From an uncultured Burkholderiales bacterium (GTDB lineage Bacteria > Pseudomonadota > Gammaproteobacteria > Burkholderiales > Burkholderiaceae_C): 6,829 bases of DNA. The stretch lies in the NCBI GenBank assembly GCA_903953985.1, contig CAJBLW010000543.1:1-6829 (forward strand), given 5' to 3'. The notes beneath the pieces were generated by a model. The model was not told where the DNA came from and did no database searches. It saw nothing but the letters and a program-made list of their open reading frames with translations. Both the position numbers and the translations under genes were made by a program. Shown here in pieces: positions 1 to 5,616 of this stretch. How positions within the stretch are numbered: position 1 is the first letter of the stretch; every line of letters starts with the position of its first letter.

Positions 1-765
1 GAGCATCAGGCCAATCAGTGCCTGGTCCATGGCCGAGATGGATACGCCGCCACCCCAGTGACTGCCCCCGGGCACCGACATCATGCGTTGGCCGTTGACC
101 TCGGTCCAGCCTTGCTCGTAACCCACCCATTGAAACGTGTCCGCGCAGCCCAAGGGTTTCCTGAAGAATTCCTCAAATACGTCGGGCAGCGGGCGCTTGA
201 ACAAATGCAACAAGGCCAATGACAGTTGGTTAATGCGAACGTCGTTGTACTCAAATCGGGAACCCGGCTCCCCCAGCGGCCGGGCATCGCCTTTGGTGCC
301 GTCGGCTTGCCCGGTTTGGTAAGGCAGCCAGCGGTAGCGGTCGACTTGTTCCGGAATGCCCAAGCAAGTGCCCTCCCATTCGCTGGTTTGCTGCAGCAAA
401 TGGTGCCAAGTGATGCGCGACAAACGATCGCCCTCAAAGCCAATGCCGGGGCATTGTTGAGACACGGGGGTGTGGACGTCTTGGATCAGCCCTTGGTCAA
501 ACGCCAGACCGGCCAGCAAGGCCAGGTAGGTTTTGGCCACACTGAAAGTCAGGTCGGCTTTGTGGGGTTCGCCCCATTGGGCCAACAACTGGTTTTGGTG
601 AAACAAAACACCCGAGACAGGCCCACGTCCATGGACCGGGCCATACAAGCGGTTGTAGGGCGGAGGGTCCACATCGTGAATGCCCCAAGGCGGTGAGGTG
701 TCACGCGACCAGGGCGTTTCGCACGATTGGATGAAGGCCAGGGCCGATTCAAGGGAGGGGGTCAT
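1..765 (-). CDS. Serine hydrolase of the beta-lactamase/esterase (SxxK) family, C-terminus off the window
   Basis: The frame stays open from an ATG at 765 to the left edge, giving 255 residues without a stop; the C-terminus lies outside. The family is recognised from the three class C beta-lactamase/penicillin-binding-protein motif positions: S75-V-A-K78 (nucleophile Ser and general base Lys), Y173-N-D175 where the family usually has YxN, and H236-W-G238 where many members have KTG or HxG. An HLLQQTSEWEG segment near residue 122 matches the LLxHTSG stretch of this family. Such enzymes include esterases, D-aminopeptidases and 6-aminohexanoate-dimer hydrolases; the substrate here is unknown. 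There is no obvious signal peptide, so it is probably cytoplasmic. It lies 39 nt downstream of the acyl-CoA dehydrogenase gene on the same strand and is probably cotranscribed. No strong Shine-Dalgarno precedes the ATG, and a TTG lies two codons upstream, so the exact start is moderately certain. Confidence 0.85.
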   Translation of the reverse strand, partial: MTPSLESALAFIQSCETPWSRDTSPPWGIHDVDPPPYNRLYGPVHGRGPVSGVLFHQNQLLAQWGEPHKADLTFSVAKTYLALLAGLAFDQGLIQDVHTPVSQQCPGIGFEGDRLSRITWHHLLQQTSEWEGTCLGIPEQVDRYRWLPYQTGQADGTKGDARPLGEPGSRFEYNDVRINQLSLALLHLFKRPLPDVFEEFFRKPLGCADTFQWVGYEQGWTEVNGQRMMSVPGGSHWGGGVSISAMDQALIGLML

Positions 766-804
766 GTGCAAGCTCGTATCAAGAAAGGGGGGGCGTCTGG
801 GCGA

Positions 805-1992
805 TCAGCTCAGCGCTGCTTTGGCGGCCTGCTGTGATTTGTAAACCAGCTTTCGGGCCATGCTCCAGCGGTGCACTTCGCTTGGGCCGTCATAAATTCT
901 GAAGGCGCGCATGTCCATGAAGATGCGCATGACGGGCGTGTCGGCTGTGACGCCCTGGCCACCCAGAATCTGCACGCAGCGGTCCACCACGCGCCACTCG
1001 GCTTCGGAGCAGGCCACTTTGGCGCGGCTCGATTCAAAGCCGCCTTTTTGGCCTTGGTCGAGCAGCCAGGCGGTGTGCCAGATGTGCAGGCGGGCGGTGT
1101 GCAGGTCGATGTCGTTGTCGGCCAGCATGAAGCCCACGCCTTCGTGTTCGGCCAGCGGTTTGCCAAAGGCGTGGCGGCGGCTGGCGTAGTCGAGTGCGAT
1201 GTCGTGCGCACGGCGGGCCTGCCCCAGCCAGCGCATGCAGTGCGTCAGGCGCGCTGGTGCCAGCCTAATTTGTGCGTAGCGAAAGCCTTGGCCCACTTCG
1301 CCTAATACATCGGTAGCGGGTACGCGCAGGTTGTCAAAGCACAGCACGCCATGGCCGCCGGTAAAGCAGTTGTCCATGGCGTCCATGTTGCGCTCGTGGT
1401 GGATGCCGGGCTGATCCATGTCGGCCAAAAACATAGTGGCTGTGCCGTCTTCCATGCGGGCCATGACGATGACGTAATCCGCGCCGTCTGCACCGGTGAT
1501 GAACCATTTGCGGCCATTGATCAGGTAGCCGTCGCCGTCTCGCACAGCGGTGGTTTTGAGCATCGACGGGTCAGCGCCTGCGCCGGGGTCGGGCTCGGTC
1601 ATGGCAAAGCATGAGCGCGTGAGGCCCGCCACTTGCGGGCGCAGCCATCGCTCTTTTTGCGCGGGTGTGGCCACTTCTTCCATCAGGTGGATGTTGCCTT
1701 CGTCGGGGGCGTGGATGTTGAGTGCCGTGGGCCCCAGGTTGGAGTAACCGGCTTCTTCAAAGACCAGCGCTTTGGCCATGTGGCTAAGGCCCAGACCGCC
1801 CATTTCGATGGAGGCGTGCGGGGTGAGCAAGCCCGCTGCCCGTGCGCGGGCCACCAGTTCCCGGCGCAGGTCTTCGGACGGGCCGTGTGGGCCGTGGCGC
1901 GGGTCGCCTTCCAATGGGATGACTTGCTCTGCAATGAACAGCCGCGTGCGGTCACGCAAGGCCGCAATGTCCGGAGGGATGTCGAAGTTCAT
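805..1992 (-). CDS. Acyl-CoA dehydrogenase family protein (FadE/ACAD10-11-like), complete
   Basis: This 395-aa protein is full length for the acyl-CoA dehydrogenase family: cytoplasmic FAD enzymes that introduce an alpha,beta double bond into acyl-CoA esters and pass electrons to ETF. The N-terminal helical domain covers about residues 1-125. The flavin signature MTEPDPGAG is at 131-139, followed by KWFITGA at 162-168 in the beta domain. The C-terminal helical domain has RRHAFGKPL at 272-280 and QILGGQGV at 341-348. The motif RIYDGPSEVHR (365-375) falls where MCAD has its YEG catalytic glutamate, so the carboxylate here is predicted to be Asp368, as in ACAD10/11-type proteins. The chosen ATG gives the usual N-terminus; the upstream Shine-Dalgarno is weak (GAGA about 10 nt away). 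The gene diverges from the GST gene and precedes the serine hydrolase. The acyl-CoA substrate is unknown; a branched, short or unusual acyl chain is plausible. Confidence 0.95.
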   Translation of the reverse strand: MNFDIPPDIAALRDRTRLFIAEQVIPLEGDPRHGPHGPSEDLRRELVARARAAGLLTPHASIEMGGLGLSHMAKALVFEEAGYSNLGPTALNIHAPDEGNIHLMEEVATPAQKERWLRPQVAGLTRSCFAMTEPDPGAGADPSMLKTTAVRDGDGYLINGRKWFITGADGADYVIVMARMEDGTATMFLADMDQPGIHHERNMDAMDNCFTGGHGVLCFDNLRVPATDVLGEVGQGFRYAQIRLAPARLTHCMRWLGQARRAHDIALDYASRRHAFGKPLAEHEGVGFMLADNDIDLHTARLHIWHTAWLLDQGQKGGFESSRAKVACSEAEWRVVDRCVQILGGQGVTADTPVMRIFMDMRAFRIYDGPSEVHRWSMARKLVYKSQQAAKAALS

Positions 1993-2002
1993 GGTCGGGT
2001 TT

Positions 2003-2033
2003 TCTCAAATCGTTGAACTGGGTTTCTTTGAGA
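2003..2033. repeat. Inverted repeat TCTCAAA / TTTGAGA upstream of the acyl-CoA dehydrogenase gene
   Basis: Perfect 7-bp arms at 2003-2009 and 2027-2033 are separated by 17 nt. The repeat starts about 11 bp upstream of the acyl-CoA dehydrogenase ATG, so it would lie in the mRNA leader or at an operator. Its role is not known; arms of this length can occur by chance. Confidence 0.35.
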
Positions 2034-2071
2034 GATTGGAAAGGCTGCAGCGACCTCGCGCTGTCCGGCCT

Positions 2072-2086
2072 GTGACTGGGTGTCAC
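2072..2086. repeat. Inverted repeat GTGAC-N5-GTCAC, possible operator
   Basis: Perfect 5-bp arms are separated by TGGGT, a 15-bp operator-sized dyad near the middle of the divergent ACAD/GST intergenic region. The position would suit a local regulator controlling both genes, but no regulator gene is adjacent to this pair in the window. Chance occurrence is possible. Confidence 0.3.
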
Positions 2087-2203
2087 CTGAGCGTCTTATC
2101 TTGAATCCTGAAGCGGCCTGTCATTTGCGAGGCACGTACCCGATCTGGCAGGTGCTAGTCTGCAAGACACGGGCAGAAGACTTGGACATGCCTCTGCACA
2201 AAC

Positions 2204-2208
2204 AAGGA
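2204..2208 (+). promoter_or_regulatory. Ribosome binding site of the GST gene (AAGGA)
   Basis: AAGGA lies 6 nt before the ATG at 2215. It decides the start: the same frame remains open upstream to an ATG at 2080, but only the 2215 start has a good Shine-Dalgarno and gives the canonical GST N-terminus MKLYTAHRAPSPRR. Confidence 0.8.
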
Positions 2209-2214
2209 AAAACC

Positions 2215-2832
2215 ATGAAGCTTTACACCGCCCACCGTGCCCCCAGCCCCCGTCGGGTGTTGATGTTTTTGATCGAGAAAAACATCACTGGCATCGAGAT
2301 GGTCAACATGGACCTGAATGGCGGTGAGCACCGCACACCCGAATACCTGGCCAAAAGCCCTTTGGCCAAAGTGCCCGCGCTGGAGCTCGATGACGGCCGC
2401 GTGATCACCGAGACCCGGGCGATCTGTACTTTGCTGGAGGGCCGCTACCCCGAGCCCAACCTGATGGGTGAGGGTGACGAACGCGGTTTCATTGAGATGG
2501 CCGACCGTCAGGTGGAGCTGTATTTGCTGGGCGGCATTGCCAACGCGATTCGCCACAGCCACCCGGGCTTGGCCGCTTTAGAAAAGCCCCAGTTCCCCGA
2601 GTTCGGCCGCTCTCAGGCCGAGAAGGTGCGCGATGTGGCGCGGGGCTTTGACCAGCGCCTGCAAAGCCAGCCCTTCATCGCGGGTGAGCGCTTCACCATC
2701 GCCGACATCACCGCGTTTTGCGCGCTGGAGTTTGCACGCGGCCTGATGAAGTTTGTGCCCAGCGACGAGGGCATGAGCGCCCTGCAAGCTTGGCGCGACC
2801 GCATGAACGAGCGGCCGAGCGCGAAGGTCTGA
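2215..2832 (+). CDS. Glutathione S-transferase family protein, complete
   Basis: The 205-residue product has the usual soluble GST layout. The N-terminal thioredoxin-like domain (about 1-80) opens with MKLYTAHRAPSPRRV, where Ser11 is a possible glutathione-activating residue. It contains the LAKVPAL segment with the cis-proline at Pro54 and the glutathione-binding E66-T67 in VITETRAI. The all-helical C-terminal domain carries the N-capping box T161-I-A-D164 within FIAGERFTIADI. GSTs of this type conjugate glutathione to electrophiles, isomerise or dehalogenate aromatic intermediates, or act in stress defence; the substrate cannot be told. The gene diverges from the acyl-CoA dehydrogenase gene. 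Its TGA stop abuts the stop of the convergent iclR gene with zero spacing, so no terminator of its own fits between them. The start is fixed by the AAGGA ribosome binding site. Confidence 0.93.
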   Translation: MKLYTAHRAPSPRRVLMFLIEKNITGIEMVNMDLNGGEHRTPEYLAKSPLAKVPALELDDGRVITETRAICTLLEGRYPEPNLMGEGDERGFIEMADRQVELYLLGGIANAIRHSHPGLAALEKPQFPEFGRSQAEKVRDVARGFDQRLQSQPFIAGERFTIADITAFCALEFARGLMKFVPSDEGMSALQAWRDRMNERPSAKV

Positions 2833-3627
2833 TCAGGTCTTCACAAAGCCCAGGCGTTTGCTGACCTCGGCAGCGCAGGCTTTGATGGCGGTGGCTTCTT
2901 TGCCTTTCCATGCGGTATCAAAGATGCCGGATGACCCCATCAGGGTGATGGACAAAACGATGTTGCCCGAATAGTCAAAAACCGGGGCTGCAAAAGCATT
3001 GACGCCGGGTGTCGGGTTGCTGATCGCGCGGGACAGACCGTGTCGGCGCACCTCGTCGAGTTTGAGTTTGATTTCGGCCGGTTTGAGCGGGCGGGCAATG
3101 TCCGGCCCGAGGCGTTTGAAATCCTCCTGCATGGACTCCTGGATCAATTGTTGCGGCAGATAGGCTGCAAAGATTCGCCCCGTTGAGGTGCCTGCCAAGG
3201 ACATGACCGTGCCGGTGCGCAGGTTGACGTGCAGGGGATAAACCGGATCGATCAAGCGCACGATGGTGGGCCCCAGGTTGCCCCAGACCGCCAGCGCTAC
3301 GCTGTGCCGCGTCTGCTCAGCCAGGGCCAGGGCAAATGGCGTGGCTTCGCGCACGGTGTCCAGATATTGCAGGCTCAGCAGGCCCAGCTGTATGGCCGTC
3401 GGGCCCAACCAGTAGTGGCCGGTGGTGCTGTCTTGCTTGACCAACCCGATCTTGCCAAAACTCACCAGGTAAGGATGGGCGCGGCCAGGTGGCATGCCCG
3501 CGGCACGGGCCAAATCGCTCAGGGCCATGGGCCGACCCTGCTCGGCCAAGGCCCGCAGTAAGGTGCCGCCGACCTCAATGGACTGTATGCCCCGGCGCTC
3601 TTTTTCGTCTTTTTCAACCATGTTCAT
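2833..3627 (-). CDS. IclR-family transcriptional regulator, complete
   Basis: This 264-aa protein matches the IclR family in length and layout. After a charged N-terminal tail, GIQSIEVGGTLLRALAE (13-29) starts the winged helix-turn-helix; LSDLARAAGMPPGRAHPYLVSF (36-57) is the HTH with recognition helix, and HYWLG belongs to the wing. The rest (about 85-260) is the GAF-like effector-binding domain, including the FAAPVFDYSGNIVLSITLMG segment typical of the family. IclR proteins are cytoplasmic and repress or activate adjacent catabolic operons in response to a pathway metabolite. This gene diverges from the flavoprotein-SDR-binding protein operon, its likely target. The ATG at 3627 is preceded by a modest AAGTGA; a second ATG at 3621 is also possible. 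The first 12-13 codons lie inside a 117-bp tandem duplication, so the 5' end exists twice in the window. Confidence 0.95.
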   Translation of the reverse strand: MNMVEKDEKERRGIQSIEVGGTLLRALAEQGRPMALSDLARAAGMPPGRAHPYLVSFGKIGLVKQDSTTGHYWLGPTAIQLGLLSLQYLDTVREATPFALALAEQTRHSVALAVWGNLGPTIVRLIDPVYPLHVNLRTGTVMSLAGTSTGRIFAAYLPQQLIQESMQEDFKRLGPDIARPLKPAEIKLKLDEVRRHGLSRAISNPTPGVNAFAAPVFDYSGNIVLSITLMGSSGIFDTAWKGKEATAIKACAAEVSKRLGFVKT

Positions 3628-3639
3628 CCATCACTTGTG

Positions 3640-3653
3640 CTCAACAACTTGAG
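3640..3653. repeat. Inverted repeat CTCAA-N4-TTGAG in copy 1
   Basis: This perfect 14-bp dyad lies 13 bp upstream of the iclR ATG, a position suited to an autoregulatory operator. In copy 2 the left arm is changed to AGCAA (3762-3766), which destroys the symmetry. IclR-family operators are commonly short dyads of about this size; binding here is inference. Confidence 0.4.
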
Positions 3654-3654
3654 T

Positions 3655-3666
3655 TTGAATTTTCAA
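3655..3666. repeat. Inverted repeat TTGAA-N2-TTCAA in copy 1
   Basis: This perfect 12-bp AT-rich dyad is next to the CTCAA/TTGAG dyad. In copy 2 the right arm is replaced by CTTGG, so the dyad is lost there. It could be part of an IclR operator; chance cannot be excluded in AT-rich DNA. Confidence 0.35.
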
Positions 3667-3668
3667 CA

Positions 3669-3674
3669 GTTATC
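3669..3674 (-). promoter_or_regulatory. Possible -10 element for iclR (GATAAC), duplicated as GATAAT in copy 2
   Basis: On the minus strand GATAAC lies at 3674-3669, and the equivalent of copy 2 (3796-3791) is GATAAT, a 5/6 match to the sigma-70 -10 consensus. The hexamers 17 bp upstream (TTTAAC and GTTAAC) are poor -35 matches. If active, iclR could have two tandem promoters created by the duplication. This is a weak prediction. Confidence 0.2.
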
Positions 3675-3692
3675 AAATCATTGCGGCTGGGG

Positions 3693-3749
3693 TTAAACAT
3701 TAACCTTGATTCCCCGGAGCTCTTTTTCGACTTTTCCAACCATGTTCAT
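3693..3749 (-). pseudogene. Duplicated 5' end of iclR, stopping after 18 codons
   Basis: On the minus strand, copy 2 of the tandem repeat reads MNMVGKVEKELRGIKVNV and then TAA. It matches the iclR start MNMVEKDEKERRG over 13 residues, then runs into unrelated sequence. The start region (ATG and upstream AAGTGATGG) is identical to that of iclR. Within the shared codons all three differences (E5 to G, D7 to V, R11 to L) are second-position, amino-acid-changing substitutions, which argues against selection for the peptide. It ends 65 bp upstream of the iclR ATG and could still be translated as a leader if iclR transcripts start further upstream. It is best described as a duplication remnant. Confidence 0.7.
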
Positions 3750-3828
3750 CCATCACTTGTGAGCAACAACTTGAGTTTGAATTCTTGGCCATTATCAAAT
3801 CATCGCGGCTGGGGTTAACCATTAGCCT
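3712..3828. repeat. Tandem direct repeat, copy 2 (flavoprotein-proximal)
   Basis: This is the second copy of the 117-bp unit at 3590-3706. It lies wholly between the two divergent genes and ends at the first base of the TATAAA box in front of the flavoprotein gene. It contains a duplicated but broken iclR 5' end. Six of the 14 differences from copy 1 fall in a single 8-bp stretch (3784-3791, against 3662-3669). Confidence 0.95.
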
Positions 3829-3833
3829 ATAAA
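3828..3833 (+). promoter_or_regulatory. Possible -10 box (TATAAA) of the flavoprotein operon
   Basis: TATAAA is a 5/6 match to the sigma-70 -10 consensus and starts at the last base of repeat copy 2. The hexamer 17 bp upstream (3805-3810, GCGGCT) is not a recognisable -35 and lies inside the repeat. A weak -35 covered by putative operator DNA would fit regulator-dependent transcription. Initiation near 3840 would give a leader of roughly 45 nt. Confidence 0.3.
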
Positions 3834-3883
3834 AGAAGTTTTCGCCATACACTAATTTTCAATCGAAACTTGGGGACTTCAAA

Positions 3884-5611
3884 ATGATGAGCAGCCAGAG
3901 CCACGGGGCGGAATTTGATGTGCTGGTCATCGGTACAGGGGCCTCCGGCATGGCCACTGCCGTGACCGCTGCCTCCCAAGGGTTGAAGGTTCTGGTGGTT
4001 GAAAAGGGCGCACTTTATGGGGGCACCACCGCCCGCTCCGGCGGTTGGCTCTGGGTGCCCGGCACACACTTGGCCACAGAGCAAGGCATTCATGAAATGC
4101 CCGGCGCGGCCAAGGCCTATCTGAAAGACCAAGGCGGCACCCACTATGACGAAGCGCGGGTGGATGCGTTTTTGGCAAACGGTCCCAAGGCCATCGAGTT
4201 TTTCACCAGCAAGACCTGCTTGCAGTTCGACATGCCGCCTGTTTTCCCTGACTACCACGCCGAAGCGCCAGGCGGCACGGCAGGCGGTCGCTCTATGGTC
4301 ACGCGCCCCTTTGATGCCCGCCAACTGGGTGACAAAGTCAAAACCCTGGCCCCGCCCGTGCCCGAGTTGACGGTGTTCGGCATGATGCTCGGTTCGGGCA
4401 AAGAACTCTGGCATTTTTTGCGGGCCTTCAAATCGGTCGAGTCTTTTCTCTATGTGGCCAAGCGTTTCGGCCTGCACTTCCTCGATGTGCTCCGCCACGG
4501 CCGTGGCATGACCTTGACCAATGGCAATGCGCTGGCGGGCCGTCTGGCCAAGGCGGGTATGGATCTGGGCATTCCGGTGTGGCTCAACAGCCCGGCAAAG
4601 AAATTGATCATGGAAGGCGACAGCGTTGTGGGTGCCGTCATAGAGCATGAGGGCCGAAGTGTGGAGGTCCGTGTCCGGCGGGGTGTGGTGCTGGCGGCGG
4701 GCGGCTTTCCGCACGACATCGAGCGGCGCAAGCAGTTGTTTCCTCACGCCCCGACAGGCCGCGAACATTTCACGCCATCACCAACGCTCAACACCGGCGA
4801 TGGTGTGCGTTTGGGTGAAAGTGCCAAGGGTTGGGTAGACCCCACCATTCCCAATGCGGCAGCGTGGTGCCCCACTTCGCTGGTGCCTCGTTCAGATGGC
4901 AGCACCGGCGTAATGCCCCACTTCATTGACCGCGCCAAACCGGGTGTGATCGCCGTGGCCGCAGATGGACACCGGTTCAGCAACGAAGCTTTCTCCTACC
5001 ATGACTTTGTGCAAGACTTGGTCAAGGCTTGCAAGCAAAGAAACCTGGGCGAAGTGATGTGTTGGCTCATTTGCGATCAACACCACTTGCGTGAATATGG
5101 CTTGGGCGCGGTGGCCAAGTTTCCTTTGCCAATCGGCAGGCATTTGCGCTCGGGTTACCTCAAACGGGCCGACACCTTGGCGCAGTTGGCGCAGACCATT
5201 GGGGTGCCCGAGCAAGCACTGGCGCAAGAGGTAGCCACATTCAACCGGGATGTGCCCAGCGGCGTGGACTCCCAATTTGCAAAGGGCAGCACCGCCTACA
5301 ACCGCTATCAGGGTGACTCGCTGGTTCAGCCTAATCCCTGCATGGCCCCGATTGCGCAAGGGCCGTTTTACGCCATCCGTGTGGTGGTGGGTGAAATCGG
5401 CACCTTTGCTGGACTGCTGACCGATGCGGCTTGTCGTGTGCTAACGCAGGACAGACAAGTTGTTTCCGGTCTTTACGCGGTAGGTAATGATGCGGCCAGC
5501 GTGATGGGTGGCAACTACCCCGGTGCAGGCATCACACTTGGGCCCGCTATCACCTTTGGATACGTGGCGGGTATGCAGTTGGCCTCTGACGCTTCAGTGA
5601 TCTCGCGGTGA
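3884..5611 (+). CDS. FAD-dependent oxidoreductase, fumarate reductase/3-ketosteroid-dehydrogenase-like flavoprotein
   Basis: This 575-aa protein is full length. The N-terminus has a Rossmann FAD site: DVLVIGTGASG (GTGASG at 17-22), the ribose-binding Glu40 in VLVVEKG, and GGTTARSGG at 46-54, characteristic of the fumarate reductase/KstD/UrdA flavoprotein family. The second FAD segment VVLAAGGF precedes a central substrate domain. The C-terminus has IGTFAGLLTDAACRVL, GLYAVGND and GGNYPGAGITLGPAITFGYVAG. The NYPGAG motif places Tyr545 and Gly549 where 3-ketosteroid-delta1-dehydrogenases have their keto-polarising Tyr and Gly (the YPGxG motif), so desaturation next to a ring ketone is plausible. 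PDYHAEAPGG (Tyr124) resembles another active-site stretch of that family. No signal peptide is seen, so it is probably cytoplasmic. The ATG at 3884 follows GGGGA by 7 nt; an ATG at 3887 is an alternative. It is the first gene of the operon divergent from iclR. The substrate is unknown, and a steroid is not established. Confidence 0.95.
   Translation: MMSSQSHGAEFDVLVIGTGASGMATAVTAASQGLKVLVVEKGALYGGTTARSGGWLWVPGTHLATEQGIHEMPGAAKAYLKDQGGTHYDEARVDAFLANGPKAIEFFTSKTCLQFDMPPVFPDYHAEAPGGTAGGRSMVTRPFDARQLGDKVKTLAPPVPELTVFGMMLGSGKELWHFLRAFKSVESFLYVAKRFGLHFLDVLRHGRGMTLTNGNALAGRLAKAGMDLGIPVWLNSPAKKLIMEGDSVVGAVIEHEGRSVEVRVRRGVVLAAGGFPHDIERRKQLFPHAPTGREHFTPSPTLNTGDGVRLGESAKGWVDPTIPNAAAWCPTSLVPRSDGSTGVMPHFIDRAKPGVIAVAADGHRFSNEAFSYHDFVQDLVKACKQRNLGEVMCWLICDQHHLREYGLGAVAKFPLPIGRHLRSGYLKRADTLAQLAQTIGVPEQALAQEVATFNRDVPSGVDSQFAKGSTAYNRYQGDSLVQPNPCMAPIAQGPFYAIRVVVGEIGTFAGLLTDAACRVLTQDRQVVSGLYAVGNDAASVMGGNYPGAGITLGPAITFGYVAGMQLASDASVISR
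5607..5611 (+). promoter_or_regulatory. Ribosome binding site of the SDR gene overlapping the flavoprotein stop (GGTGA)
   Basis: GGTGA contains the flavoprotein stop TGA and lies 5 nt before an ATG at 5617. It favours that ATG over the in-frame GTG at 5608, which overlaps the stop as GTGA. Both starts imply translational coupling to the flavoprotein gene. Confidence 0.5.
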
Positions 5612-5616
5612 ACGTC

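Larger units (their letters stand above)
1993..2214. promoter_or_regulatory. Divergent intergenic region between the acyl-CoA dehydrogenase and GST genes
   Basis: This 222-bp stretch holds the start regions of both divergent genes. Two inverted repeats stand out and are listed separately. A TGcTAGTCT string at 2153-2161 resembles an extended -10 element for the GST gene, but I see no matching -35. The frame of the GST gene stays open upstream to an ATG at 2080, but that extension does not resemble GST sequence and is best read as non-coding. Confidence 0.5.
3590..3706. repeat. Tandem direct repeat, copy 1 (iclR-proximal)
   Basis: This 117-bp unit aligns without gaps to 3712-3828 at a constant offset of 122 bp, with 14 mismatches by my count (88% identity). 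It covers the first 12-13 codons of iclR, the iclR start region and 79 bp of presumed promoter/operator DNA. Long identical blocks include 3615-3639 and 3642-3661. Only 5 bp separate the two aligned copies, so it is a true tandem duplication. Confidence 0.95.

Noticed and set aside
226..696. Plus-strand open frame of 156 codons
   Set aside because: It overlaps the minus-strand serine hydrolase, which has intact SxxK, Y-N-D and HWG motif positions; the plus frame has no recognisable features.
2080..2214. 45-residue N-terminal extension of the GST
   Set aside because: The segment does not resemble GST sequence, and the AAGGA site 6 nt before the ATG at 2215 marks the usual GST start.
3489..3818. 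Plus-strand open frame across the iclR start and tandem repeat, encoding an internal peptide repeat
   Set aside because: The repetitive peptide is just the DNA duplication read in one frame; it overlaps iclR antisense and lacks a ribosome site or known domain.
3590..3828. CRISPR array or insertion-sequence ends as explanation of the repeats
   Set aside because: There are only two copies, directly tandem with 5 bp between them and no spacer units, no transposase and no terminal inverted repeats. The unit is an ordinary local duplication.
3827..4768. Open frame of 313 codons on the minus strand, antisense to the flavoprotein gene
   Set aside because: Its translation has low-complexity, His/Arg/Gly-rich character and no family motif, while the opposite strand encodes a clear full-length flavoprotein. 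It is a GC-rich codon shadow.
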